DNA of 64,000 bases from Paenibacillus sp. FSL R10-2734 (GCF_037963865.1 NZ_CP150170.1:372001-436000), one strand, 5' to 3'; positions 52,509 to 61,252 are shown, numbered from the stretch's first letter. Notes: generated from the sequence alone by a model not told the origin. A program made the numbers and translations.

Positions 52509-53462
52509 TTAACTATCCAGTGTTTCGCTCCAGTCATGCACCATTGTGCCTTCAAGATATTTCTCAGCGTCCATTGCTGCCATACAGCCGGTGCCTGCTG
52601 CAGAAATGGCTTGACGGTAGCGGGTATCCTGTACGTCACCACAAGCAAATACGCCCGGTATGTTCGTTTCTGTAGTTCCAGGATTCACCACGATATAACC
52701 GTTGGTATCCGTCGTTATTTGACCGCCCAAGAATCCGGTATTCGGCGTATGGCCGATTGCGACAAACACTCCGTCCGCTTCGATGAGTTCTTCAAGCCCA
52801 GTCTCATTGTTGCGAACCGTCAGCCCTTTAACTCCAGACTCGCCGGTTGTAACTTCAAGCGGTGTACGATTAAGTGCCCACGCTACCTTACTGTTGTCAC
52901 GTGCACGATCCTGCATAATCTTCGAAGCTCTGAGCTCATCACGACGGTGAACCACGGTTACGCTGGAAGCGAATCTTGTTAAAAAGCTAGCTTCCTCCAT
53001 CGCGGAGTCTCCTCCACCGACCACAATAATCTTCTTGTTACGGAAGAAGAAGCCGTCACAAGTAGCACAAGTGCTGACCCCACGGCCTACATTATCCTGC
53101 TCCCCTGGTATTCCTAAATATCTGGCAGAAGCACCTGTAGAGATAATTACCGACTCTGCCTCTAATACACCCAATCCATCTACTGTCACTTTAAAAGGAC
53201 GCTGTGAGAAATCCACTGAATCCACCCAACCATTCTTGAATTCAGCACCAAAGCGTTCAGCCTGCTTGCGCATGTTGTCCATTAAATCCGGACCGAGAAT
53301 CCCCTCAGGAAAGCCTGGAAAGTTCTCCACTTCCGTTGTCGTTGTCAGTTGTCCACCTGGCTGCATTCCTTCAATTACAAGTGGGTTAAGGTTGGCGCGT
53401 GCCAAATAAATAGCAGCAGTAAGCCCGGCCGGGCCTGTTCCGATTACAATCGTTTTGTACAT
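52509..53462 (-). CDS. trxB: Thioredoxin reductase
   Basis: 317 aa, low-molecular-weight type. Uses NADPH to reduce thioredoxin. FAD motif IGTGPAGLTAAIYLARA (7-23), redox pair C132-A-T-C135 in STCATCDGFFF, NADPH motif VGGGDSAMEEASFL, and C-terminal FACGDVQDTRYRQAISAAGTG. GGAGG precedes the ATG. The gene is flanked on both sides by copies of a palindromic repeat. Confidence 0.97.
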   Translation of the reverse strand: MYKTIVIGTGPAGLTAAIYLARANLNPLVIEGMQPGGQLTTTTEVENFPGFPEGILGPDLMDNMRKQAERFGAEFKNGWVDSVDFSQRPFKVTVDGLGVLEAESVIISTGASARYLGIPGEQDNVGRGVSTCATCDGFFFRNKKIIVVGGGDSAMEEASFLTRFASSVTVVHRRDELRASKIMQDRARDNSKVAWALNRTPLEVTTGESGVKGLTVRNNETGLEELIEADGVFVAIGHTPNTGFLGGQITTDTNGYIVVNPGTTETNIPGVFACGDVQDTRYRQAISAAGTGCMAAMDAEKYLEGTMVHDWSETLDS

Positions 53463-53496
53463 AACAGTGGCCTCCTCATCACAATAGGGTTTATTT

Positions 53497-53543
53497 CAAG
53501 CATAAACGCCTTCGGCCTCCTTATAAGGACGATAAGCGTTTAA
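53497..53543. repeat. trxB-flanking palindromic repeat, upstream copy
   Basis: ATAAACGCCTTCGGCCTCC, TTATAAGGACG and ATAAGCGTTTA: outer arms TAAACGC/GCGTTTA and a central CCTTATAAGG palindrome. It lies in the 103-nt gap between the TPR gene and trxB. Confidence 0.75.
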
Positions 53544-53565
53544 GCGAGAAATATTGCATCAAGAC

Positions 53566-55305
53566 TTAGATATTTTCGGTAAATGGGGGAAGACTGTCGC
53601 TCACACTTCCCTGAAAACTGCATTCATCATCGATGCGCCGAGCATAACGACTGACCATCGACACAGAAACGTCGTAGCGCTGAGCTACCTCACGGTAGGT
53701 GACTGGAAGGTTATGCATTTTTGCGATCAAATATTCTAAGGCTGCACACCAGCCTCCTGCGTGACGGATAAATGGAACATCTGGATATAAGCTGCTCACG
53801 AATTGCTTCCAGAGTAATTCAGCATCTTTTTTCTGGACAGCATCAAATCTCCGGTCCATCATACTTACCGTCTGATCGATGACTTTTTGCCAGTCTTCTC
53901 TCCATTCCGGCAATCCCTTCAGACGCGCAGTAGAAGTTTCTTTGGCTTCCTGAGGTACATTTTCCTCCGGAACACTACCGATCAGTCGTTGCAGACTAAG
54001 AAGTGCCGCTTCTTGCAGCTTATCCTCCTGTAGCGGCTGCTGCTTCAGAAGCCCCTGCAGAATTTCGGACATTTCTTCATCCTCAATCCACCGGAGAGCT
54101 TCCGTAACCTGTAGCTTCGTATTGGCATCTCCATAGCGAAGTGCCCAGAAGAAGGAAGATCGAAGCAGTGGATTGTTCCGCACCTCCTCAGCAAAGCTGC
54201 CTTTGTTGTCTTTCCACAGCTTCAGCTGCTCTTGAAATGGGAGCTGATAGTTGTAACTGATTGGAGACAACGCCTTGCCTTCCCCCTGCGCTTGCTGCAG
54301 TTGGGCCAGAAAAAATCTCGGCACAGCCGATTCCGGATCCAGCTTAGCAGCTTTTTGCCAGCAACGCTGAGCCTCTGCGTACAGGCCGCTATTACTTGCT
54401 GCTGCCGCACAGTAATGGTACAAACTGGCGTCACCGCCGACTTCCTCATCCTTTAGCAGGCGTCGAAAATGACCATAAGCGGTTCTATGCCGTCCCAAAA
54501 TCCCCATGGTGGTGGCCATTTTGAACAAATGCTCCTGGTGAAAAGGAATAGTCGCCTCCAGCAGACGTAACAATCCAGCCAGTTGCCCGCGGTCTCCTTC
54601 ATATTGCAGAAAGATCGCCAAGTTACAGAGTGCATGCAAATTCCCAGAGTCCTGTTCAAGCACCCGCATAATGCATTCTTTGGCTTTGGTAAAACGGCCC
54701 ATATAGAAATACGCAAGGGCTAGGTTGTTATGCGCCGCCATGAAGTCTGGTGTGTTATTCACGATCTCTTCAAGCAGAGTAACGGCTTGTGTAAACTTGC
54801 CTTCCTCCAAAAGCGCTCGAGCTCGCTCATGCTCTACTACACCTTCCCGGCTTCTAATCCGGATAAGCGGTGCAGGACGATCCAGCTCATATTGCAGTAG
54901 TTCCATCAATTCTTCCGATTCGGTCAGAAATTCACCGTTCACATCTTCCTCGAGATAAGTAACGAGTGAGCGCTCTGCCTCCTCATAGCTTTCCATATTG
55001 GCGAAGTTGTTAGCCATATAGAAATAACATTCCGTCATTCCAGGATCAATATCCTCTAGTACATGGGTTAAAATGTCGTTAGACGCCTCATAATTACCCA
55101 TCTCTGATAATACGCCTGCTACGTTGCAATGATTTACCGGGTTCTCCGGTTCGTACTCTACAGCTTTGCGAAAATTCTTTAATGCCTTATCATATTGAAA
55201 GCGATCCAAGGACCGAACGGCTCTTTCAAAGAAAAAATTGGCATTCAGAGTAATAGGAATAACATTACCATTCTCCACATCATACTCTGAAGTTCTCTCC
55301 ATCAT
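53566..55305 (-). CDS. TPR-repeat protein with C-terminal HTH-like segment
   Basis: 579 aa, cytoplasmic. At least six tetratricopeptide repeats between residues ~25 and ~370 (e.g. RFQYDKALKNFRKAVEYEPE and AHNNLALAYFYMGRFTKAKE). A middle helical part follows, and near 545-565 lies YREVAQRYDVSVSMVSRYAR, which reads like a helix-turn-helix. The C-terminal part also resembles SEC-C-type YvcD proteins found before trxB in Bacillus. The TPR part suggests a scaffold; DNA binding is only a possibility. Between the prs-like gene and trxB. Confidence 0.8.
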   Translation of the reverse strand: MMERTSEYDVENGNVIPITLNANFFFERAVRSLDRFQYDKALKNFRKAVEYEPENPVNHCNVAGVLSEMGNYEASNDILTHVLEDIDPGMTECYFYMANNFANMESYEEAERSLVTYLEEDVNGEFLTESEELMELLQYELDRPAPLIRIRSREGVVEHERARALLEEGKFTQAVTLLEEIVNNTPDFMAAHNNLALAYFYMGRFTKAKECIMRVLEQDSGNLHALCNLAIFLQYEGDRGQLAGLLRLLEATIPFHQEHLFKMATTMGILGRHRTAYGHFRRLLKDEEVGGDASLYHYCAAAASNSGLYAEAQRCWQKAAKLDPESAVPRFFLAQLQQAQGEGKALSPISYNYQLPFQEQLKLWKDNKGSFAEEVRNNPLLRSSFFWALRYGDANTKLQVTEALRWIEDEEMSEILQGLLKQQPLQEDKLQEAALLSLQRLIGSVPEENVPQEAKETSTARLKGLPEWREDWQKVIDQTVSMMDRRFDAVQKKDAELLWKQFVSSLYPDVPFIRHAGGWCAALEYLIAKMHNLPVTYREVAQRYDVSVSMVSRYARRIDDECSFQGSVSDSLPPFTENI

Positions 55306-55523
55306 GGAAGCAAGGCACCCCCTTATAAGAAGCTTCCTTATACTAACGAAAAAATAGGAGAACGGCGCCCAATGGGGTATACCGGAGCTCCAAACTTAAT
55401 CGCTATTCCGTTCCCTTTATGGGTGCGGCTATCTTCACACAGTATACCACATGTGACCGCGAGATTCTCAAGTTGAGAAAGACTCTACCACTCCATAAAC
55501 AGTAACTTTTTCATGCAAAAAAT

Positions 55524-55555
55524 AAAAAAGACGGGGAATTAAATTCCCGCGTCTC
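55524..55555 (-). terminator. Terminator overlapping the end of the prs-like gene
   Basis: AGACGCGGGAATT and AATTCCCCGTCT with TTTTTATTTTTT after it on the minus strand. The stop codon of the prs-like gene lies in the loop. Confidence 0.85.
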
Positions 55556-56489
55556 TGAAAAGTTTATCAATCGAACCGCCCTCAAGAATAATGCGTGTAG
55601 CTTGCGCAAGCATAGGTGCAACCGATAAGACCTTAAACCGACTTGAATGATCATCTGGTAGCGCGATTGAATCGGTAATGACCACTTCTTGAATAGAAGG
55701 ATGGTCGAGTCGCTGCAGCGCAGGTCCTGAGAACAATCCATGCGTCGCACAGACGATACTGTCCTTCGCACCTCTCTCCTTTAGACCTTCTACCACATTC
55801 ACAATGGTAGTCCCTGTATCAATCAGGTCCTCGATAATAATCGGTGTACGTCCCTCGACATCGCCAATGACATGAGTGATGACTGATTCATTATGAGCTG
55901 GACGCTTCTTAATCATAATGGCAAAAGGGGAATCCAGCTTATTCGCCAGTTTCTCAGCCATAGACGCGCGTCCTGCATCAGGGGAGACAATCACTAGATC
56001 AGACATTGCCTTCGATTTCAAATGACTACTGATCAGATCAAGTGCAGTTAGATGATCCACTGGAATATTGAAGAATCCTTGAATCGCCGCTGCATGCAAG
56101 TCGATGGTGATCACACGAGTTGCGCCCGCGGTCGTAAGTACATCCGCTACCATCTTAGCCGAGATCGGTTCACGAGGTGCTGACTTACGTTCCTGCCGAG
56201 CGTATCCATAATACGGTACAATAATGTTAACTGTACGCGCCGATGCCCGTTTGGCAGCATCTATCATCACGAGCAGTTCAACGAACATCTCATTAATGGG
56301 ATGGGATAGGGATTGCACCAAAAATACGTCACAGTTCCGGATGCTCTCTTCGTAATGCACGTAAATCTCGCCGCTCATGAAACGGGTCAGCTTAATCTGC
56401 CCCAATTCAACACCAAGTCGCTCTGCAATATCTGCCGCTAGCTTTGGATTCGACGAACCGGAAAAAATACGTAATTGTTGATGATGCAT
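55539..56489 (-). CDS. Ribose-phosphate pyrophosphokinase
   Basis: 316 aa. Makes PRPP from ribose 5-phosphate and ATP; PRPP is the first substrate of the histidine pathway. IFSGSSNPKLAADIAERLG, YYGYARQERKSAPREPISAK (ATP-binding loop region), VSPDAGRASMAEKLA and the PRPP loop IIIEDLIDTGTT. The common housekeeping Prs has RQDRK-ARSREPI, so this is likely a second, pathway-linked copy. It is the last gene of the his transcript, judged by the terminator that overlaps its end. Confidence 0.9.
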   Translation of the reverse strand: MHHQQLRIFSGSSNPKLAADIAERLGVELGQIKLTRFMSGEIYVHYEESIRNCDVFLVQSLSHPINEMFVELLVMIDAAKRASARTVNIIVPYYGYARQERKSAPREPISAKMVADVLTTAGATRVITIDLHAAAIQGFFNIPVDHLTALDLISSHLKSKAMSDLVIVSPDAGRASMAEKLANKLDSPFAIMIKKRPAHNESVITHVIGDVEGRTPIIIEDLIDTGTTIVNVVEGLKERGAKDSIVCATHGLFSGPALQRLDHPSIQEVVITDSIALPDDHSSRFKVLSVAPMLAQATRIILEGGSIDKLFRDAGI

Positions 56490-56512
56490 AATACCCTCCT
56501 GCGGATTATAAG

Positions 56513-57340
56513 TTATAGTTTGAACGGAACAGTGGTACGGCGGCGTCCCTCAAAAACAGCCAGCTCACGAAAGCCTGTGTGCCAAAGCATGCTACGTGCT
56601 TCTTGCAAGCCGTCGCCGAGCTTGGCAGGATCATGAGCATCCGAGCCGAGCGTAAGTGGTATACCGAGCTTTAAGGCCTCTTGTAGCAGATGCTCCGCCG
56701 GGAACATCTCAGCACATGGCTTCGAAAGTCCTGAAGCATTCAGCTCCATGGCGATTCCGCTATCCGCTATAACCTTTAAGGTTTCCAGCTCCAGCGCTCT
56801 CACCTCTGCTTTACCTTCTGGTGTCTGTGGACCATAGCCGAACCGTTTAATAACATCCATATGTCCTATAATATCATATAATCCCGATAACGCCGACTTC
56901 TTTACAGCATCATAATAAAGACGATAAACCTCTAGTTCATCCTTACCTTCCCAGCCATGAACCTGTCGATAATCCGTGATATCCCATTCCCCAAGAAAAT
57001 GCACAGAACCTATCAGATAGTCCCACGGGTAAGGAGCCAAAATCTCACGAATTTGATCCTCGTAGCCTTCGATATAATCAGCTTCCAGTCCCACCCGCAG
57101 GTCTATGACTCCACGGTAACGCTCCTTCAATGCCAGGCACTCTTCCACGTAACGAGGTAGTTCAGACATTGGCATAGCCATTTCAGGGTAATAGCTCGCA
57201 GGATCTACATGAATAAGCGGTAAGTGGTCAGACAACCCCAGCTGCTGAAGTCCAAGCTCTATTCCGCGCTTCACATACTCCTCTAGCTTACCAACGGCAT
57301 GACCGCAGCGTTCATGATGCGTGTGATAATCAATATGCAT
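56513..57340 (-). CDS. hisJ: Histidinol-phosphatase, PHP family
   Basis: 275 aa. Removes phosphate from L-histidinol phosphate. PHP metal sites: DYHTHHERCGH at the start, GLSDHLPL, GLEADYI, IGSVHFLG, IGHMDVIKRFG and the closing LGSDAHDP. The ATG at 57340 is preferred (8 nt after GGAGG) over the GTG at 57343. Between hisIE and the prs-like gene. Confidence 0.93.
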   Translation of the reverse strand: MHIDYHTHHERCGHAVGKLEEYVKRGIELGLQQLGLSDHLPLIHVDPASYYPEMAMPMSELPRYVEECLALKERYRGVIDLRVGLEADYIEGYEDQIREILAPYPWDYLIGSVHFLGEWDITDYRQVHGWEGKDELEVYRLYYDAVKKSALSGLYDIIGHMDVIKRFGYGPQTPEGKAEVRALELETLKVIADSGIAMELNASGLSKPCAEMFPAEHLLQEALKLGIPLTLGSDAHDPAKLGDGLQEARSMLWHTGFRELAVFEGRRRTTVPFKL

Positions 57341-57353
57341 CACTCAGTCCTCC

Positions 57354-58067
57354 CTAGTACTGATCCCGGCGTGGGCGCTCGTGACGGGTACTCAACTCTT
57401 CCATGATCTCATCCAGCGGAAGCTTGCGCTCCTGTAGCAGTACTAGTAAGTGATAGATCAGATCGCTAACTTCAAGACGCAGCTCGGCATTGTCTTTATT
57501 TTTGGCGGCAATAATTGTTTCGGAGGCTTCCTCGCCCACCTTCTTAAGGATCTTATCGACACCTTTATCGAACAAATAGGTCGTATATGCACCTTCCGGA
57601 CGCTCCACTTCCCGCTCAGCAATCACGCGCTCTAGCTCACCGAGTACAGCAAAACGTTCGCCATCGCTAAGACTTGCTGCCGGCTTCTGAGCTTCGGAGG
57701 TTTGGTTATTCAAAGGAATCTCACGGAAAAAGCACGACGTAGCTCCAGTATGGCAAGCGGGTCCTTCAGGGACAACCTTCACGAGCAGCGTATCACTGTC
57801 GCAATCATAGGATATGGAGGTAATAGCTTGTGTGTTGCCTGAAGTTCCACCTTTATGCCAAAGCTCGCTGCGCGAACGGCTCCAGAACCAAGTCTGACCA
57901 CTTTCTAGCGAGAGCTGCAGCGATTCCGAATTCATATACGCAACCATCAAAACTTCCAGTGTGTTAGCATCCTGCACAACGGCGGGCACCAAACCTGCTT
58001 CATTCCAGCGAATGCCGGCTAGCGCTTCTTCTTGGCTTATTGTTGTATTATTTTGAGTTTCGCTCAT
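57354..58067 (-). CDS. hisI: Bifunctional phosphoribosyl-AMP cyclohydrolase / phosphoribosyl-ATP pyrophosphatase
   Basis: 237 aa; steps two and three of histidine synthesis in one protein. HisI domain ~15-125: WSRSRSELWHKGGTSGN, DCDSDTLLVKV and CHTGATSCFF with zinc-binding cysteines. HisE domain ~145-237: TTYLFDKGVDKILKKVGEEA with the acidic EEASETIIAAK. The start overlaps the hisF stop by 4 nt (ATGA), so they are coupled. Confidence 0.96.
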   Translation of the reverse strand: MSETQNNTTISQEEALAGIRWNEAGLVPAVVQDANTLEVLMVAYMNSESLQLSLESGQTWFWSRSRSELWHKGGTSGNTQAITSISYDCDSDTLLVKVVPEGPACHTGATSCFFREIPLNNQTSEAQKPAASLSDGERFAVLGELERVIAEREVERPEGAYTTYLFDKGVDKILKKVGEEASETIIAAKNKDNAELRLEVSDLIYHLLVLLQERKLPLDEIMEELSTRHERPRRDQY

Positions 58068-58822
58068 CGGATTTCTACCCCTTTTTGCTTCAAATCTGCC
58101 TTTAAGTCGTTAATAGCAATCTCTTTATAGTGAAAAATGGTCGCCGCAAGTCCTGCATCGGCTTTCCCTTCCGTAAATACATCGTAAAAATGCTCCTTCT
58201 TCCCAGCGCCGCCCGAGGCGATCACAGGAATACTTAGCAAGTCGCAAACTGCCGAGGTCAGCTTCAAGTCGAAGCCATCCTTAGTGCCATCCGCATCCAT
58301 ACTTGTGAGCAAAATCTCGCCTGCACCCAGTTTTTCAGCTTCCTTGGCCCAAGCTAGAGCACGGATGCCGGTGGGCTTGCGCCCACCATGGGTGTATACT
58401 TCCCATTCACCAAATGCCTCGTTATATTTAGCATCTATCGCTACCACAATACATTGAGAGCCAAAGCGGCGCGCACCTTCCAGAATTAGCTGTGGATTAG
58501 TGATGGCTGCCGTATTAATTCCGATTTTATCTGCACCTGCACGAAGAATTCTTTTCATATCGTCAGGCGTAGAGATCCCTCCACCCACTGTAAAAGGAAT
58601 GGCAATTTCACCTGCGGTCTGCCGCACAACCTCAATCATGGTCGCTCTACCTTCTACAGAAGCCGATATATCGAGAAATACCAGCTCATCTGCGCCCTCA
58701 CGGTCATACAGCGCCGCTAGCTCTACCGGATCTCCGGCATCACGCAGATTCACAAAGTTAACACCCTTGACTACCCGTCCGTCCTTAACGTCAAGACAGG
58801 GGATGATACGTTTTGCTAACAT
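58064..58822 (-). CDS. hisF: Imidazole glycerol phosphate synthase, cyclase subunit
   Basis: 252-aa (beta-alpha)8 barrel. With HisH it makes imidazole-glycerol phosphate and AICAR. Catalytic Asp11 in CLDVKDGRVVKGVNF and Asp130 in VVAIDAKYN; phosphate sites VGGGIST and ASGGAG. GGAGGGA precedes the ATG. About 1.7 kb of repeat-rich DNA separates it from hisA, its usual direct neighbour. Confidence 0.97.
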   Translation of the reverse strand: MLAKRIIPCLDVKDGRVVKGVNFVNLRDAGDPVELAALYDREGADELVFLDISASVEGRATMIEVVRQTAGEIAIPFTVGGGISTPDDMKRILRAGADKIGINTAAITNPQLILEGARRFGSQCIVVAIDAKYNEAFGEWEVYTHGGRKPTGIRALAWAKEAEKLGAGEILLTSMDADGTKDGFDLKLTSAVCDLLSIPVIASGGAGKKEHFYDVFTEGKADAGLAATIFHYKEIAINDLKADLKQKGVEIR

Positions 58823-58892
58823 AATAAATCCCTCCTTCCATGTGTTTCCCTAAAGCGTTTCGATCCCCCTAAAGCGTTTCGATCCCCCTAAA

Positions 58893-58911
58893 TCCCCCTT
58901 AGCCAAGGGGG
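58893..58911. repeat. Perfect hairpin CCCCCTT-AGCC-AAGGGGG
   Basis: Seven-bp stem with 4-nt loop, no T-tract. A second GC-rich palindrome (GGGCCCCGGCCC) follows at about 58918. Confidence 0.6.
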
Positions 58912-59053
58912 ACCCCAAGGGCCCCGGCCCTCTGGACACCCGGATTGTTGGCGTCGGCGGACCCATAGAGCACCCGGGTGAGTATGTGCTATGATCGCTA
59001 ATCCCTACGGGACCGCTTGGACGTTTGGTGCTCCTGCGAGAGCAAACACAAGA

Positions 59054-59186
59054 GATCAAACCTATAAGATCAAAACCTGTAAGATCAAAACCTGTAAGAT
59101 CAAAACCTGTAAGATCAAAACCTGTAAGATCAAAACCTGTAAGATCAAAACCTGTAAGATCAAAACCTGTAAGATCAAAACCTTAA
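59054..59186. repeat. 15-bp tandem repeat array
   Basis: Seven perfect copies of GATCAAAACCTGTAA from 59068 to 59172, with a degenerate 14-nt copy on each side. No spacers, so not a CRISPR. Confidence 0.97.
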
Positions 59187-59430
59187 AACCTTCGTGTTCC
59201 ACGTTTCTTGCCCCTAACGGGACGGCGGGCTCACGCCGCCTGCAAGACAAACTTCAACACAAACCCTTAAAACCTCGTGTTCCACGCTTCTGCCCCTGAC
59301 GGAACGGCGGGCTCGCGTCGCCTGCAAGATCAACTTCAACACATACCCTTAAAACCTCGTGTTCCACGCTTCTGCCCCTGACGGTACAGCGGGCTCGCGT
59401 CGCCTGCAAGAGCACATTCATACAGGCGGC
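59182..59430. repeat. Three tandem repeats of about 83 bp
   Basis: Units start CTTAAAACC at 59182, 59266 and 59348. Each holds CGTGTTCCACG, GCCCCT[A/G]ACGG and a GGCGGGCTC[A/G]CG[C/T]CGCC palindrome, then GCCTGCAAGA. Later copies are about 90% alike. Confidence 0.9.
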
Positions 59431-59466
59431 CTGTGGGCTCACGTCCATGAAGTGATCGGCTCATTT

Positions 59467-59652
59467 AGTTGCATAACGTGCAGTTATTTCATCGTCTGTC
59501 CAGCAAGCCCTCCGTTTAACTGCATTTCGTACAATTAAATCTGAGCATGAGCTCAGAAAACAACTCATTTCTCATTTATAGCTGCACGAAATACAACTAA
59601 ATTAGCTAATGGGCTCTTAATGGTAAAAATAGCTGTACAAAGTGCACTTATA
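59467..59652. repeat. Four-palindrome repeat unit, copy 2
   Basis: TTGCATAACGTGCAG at 59469, CTGCATTTCGTACAATTAAA at 59520, CTGCACGAAATACAACTAAA at 59582 and CTGTACAAAGTGCACTTA at 59633; spacing 51-62-51. TCTGAG-CATGAG-CTCAGA, a palindrome, lies between the second and third. Confidence 0.75.
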
Positions 59653-59753
59653 TCATCCATCACAGGAGTAATGTCCCGTACCGCTACCTAATTACATTTA
59701 TTGCAGCAAATTGCGCATCAGGTTTTAGCTGACACCTGCTTGATAGATAACCA

Positions 59754-59793
59754 GGTAGCTTGGTAGCTTGGTTACTTGGTGGCTTGGTTGCTA
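59754..59793. repeat. 8-bp tandem repeat cluster
   Basis: Five units in a row: GGTAGCTT, GGTAGCTT, GGTTACTT, GGTGGCTT, GGTTGCTA. Confidence 0.85.
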
Positions 59794-59813
59794 TTCACCG
59801 CCCATTCAACGAT

Positions 59814-59998
59814 CTATTGCACTCTGTGCAATAGATTCCAGCTCCTATAAGCTAATAGAGCAGTCTGTTGTATTTCATACAATAGATTTCCGAGGAATCC
59901 GCAAAAAAGAGGATTTTAGACTAATTCAATTGTACAAAGTGCAATGAAATAAGCATTCAATCTCTTTAATCGGCTTTCTATTGCACAAAATACAACCA
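59814..59998. repeat. Four-palindrome repeat unit, copy 3
   Basis: ATTGCACTCTGTGCAATAGA at 59817, TTGTATTTCATACAATAGAT at 59868, ATTGTACAAAGTGCAATGAA at 59929 and ATTGCACAAAATACAACCAA at 59980; spacing 51-61-51. The first two have a pyrimidine core, the last two a purine core, i.e. opposite orientation. Confidence 0.78.
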
Positions 59999-60029
59999 AA
60001 ATTCCCTAACTAAGATTTTTCACAGGAGT

Positions 60030-60480
60030 GAGAACTAGTTAGCTAGTTCAGTTTGCTGGTTAGTTGATTTGTTGATTTACTAGTTTGGTTTGGTTTGCTG
60101 GTTGGTTCATTCGTTAATTTGTTGTTTGCTCATTAGTTGATTCGTTAATTCGTTAATTTGCTCGTCGGTTCATCTGACCTCTGTTCTTTTGCTTGTGCTT
60201 GATGACTTCTCTATTCGTACAATCGCTCGTTAGATAATTGGTATGCTGATTGATTCGATTGGTCTTATATACATTAGTTGTTTGATTCATTTACTTGTCT
60301 GTTCATTTACTTATCTGTTCATTTGCTTAATCGGCTCATTTATTGTTTGTGCGTTAATTAATTACTACTTCATTGGTTACTGGTTACTGTCACGCCTGTT
60401 TCTTTAATCCACTTCGTATTGGTTAGTTCATCTGTCGTCTTTTTGTTCATTGGCTCGTCTATTGGTTAGTTAGTGTCGCC
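60030..60480. repeat. T/G-rich cryptic tetranucleotide region
   Basis: About 450 bp dominated by GTTN, GATT and CATT words: GGTTAGTTGATTTGTTGATT, CATTCGTTAATTTGTTGTTT and similar. The plus strand is markedly T-rich and A-poor in places, unlike all other gaps. Confidence 0.7.
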
Positions 60481-60514
60481 AACTTACTTCGCTTCTTAAC
60501 GCACTCACTGAGGA

Positions 60515-61252
60515 CTATTTCTGCCCGAGCGCCTGCAAAGCTTCAGCAAGATCAATATTGCCCGTGTATAGCGCCTTGCCAACAATAGCTCCACCCACAC
60601 CGCTGCCGCTATGCACGTTCAGACGCAGCAGATCATCAAGACTGGTGACTCCACCGGAGGCGATCACTGTTTTGCCGCTGACCTGTGCCATGGACAGGAT
60701 ACCCTCAACGTTCGGGCCCTGCATCATTCCATCGCGGGAAATGTCGGTGTAAATGAACGTCTCGGCTCCTTTTGCAGCCAACTCCTTAGCCAGATCCTCA
60801 GCACGTACTTCAGAGGTATTCAACCAGCCATGTGTCGCAACATAGCCGTTACGCGCATCAATGCCGATAGCTACTTTATCACCGTATTTAGCCAATACTG
60901 CTTCGGTAAAAGCATGATCGTTAATCGCAGCCGTACCAATAATAACGCGGCTGACGCCAAGTCCTAGCAATTTTTCCACGTCCGCAAGGTTACGCAGACC
61001 TCCGCCCACCTGAACAGGAACGTTAGCATTAGCAGCAATAGCACCAATAATCGCATCATTCACAGGATGACCTGCTTTCGCACCGTCTAAGTCCACCAAA
61101 TGAATGAACTTTCCGCCTTGCTCTTCCCATGATTTTGCCACCTTCAGTGGACTATCATTGTATATCGTTTCCTGACTGTAATCCCCTTGCTGCAGCCTGA
61201 CACATTTTCCATCCCGGATATCAATCGCCGGATATACAATAAAAGAAGACAT
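60515..61252 (-). CDS. hisA: ProFAR isomerase
   Basis: 245-aa half-barrel-repeat enzyme, fourth step of histidine synthesis. Catalytic Asp in YPAIDIRDGKCVRLQQGDYS and in YTDISRDGMMQGPN; phosphate loops VGGGLRN and ASGGV. Lies 42 nt after hisH. The last gene before the repeat-rich gap. Confidence 0.96.
   Translation of the reverse strand: MSSFIVYPAIDIRDGKCVRLQQGDYSQETIYNDSPLKVAKSWEEQGGKFIHLVDLDGAKAGHPVNDAIIGAIAANANVPVQVGGGLRNLADVEKLLGLGVSRVIIGTAAINDHAFTEAVLAKYGDKVAIGIDARNGYVATHGWLNTSEVRAEDLAKELAAKGAETFIYTDISRDGMMQGPNVEGILSMAQVSGKTVIASGGVTSLDDLLRLNVHSGSGVGGAIVGKALYTGNIDLAEALQALGQK

Larger units (their letters stand above)
58823..60514. other. 1.7-kb repeat-rich non-coding gap inside the his operon
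   Basis: No supported gene. From low to high coordinate: a 19-bp direct duplication (CCTAAAGCGTTTCGATCCC at 58849 and 58868), a CCCCCTT/AAGGGGG hairpin, a 15-bp tandem array, three 83-bp repeats, two four-palindrome units, an 8-bp tandem cluster (GGTAGCTT type, 59754-59793), and about 450 bp of T/G-rich cryptic tetranucleotide sequence. Open frames here reflect the repeats. Confidence 0.85.

Noticed and set aside
59054..59186. CRISPR-like array
   Set aside because: Units are 15 bp and directly joined with no spacers, and no cas genes are present.
58991..59299. 102-aa plus-strand frame with repeated KIKTC motifs
   Set aside because: It is created by the 15-bp tandem repeat, whose period is a multiple of three; no ribosome site or recognisable protein, and the opposite strand gives a similar frame (LILQV repeats).
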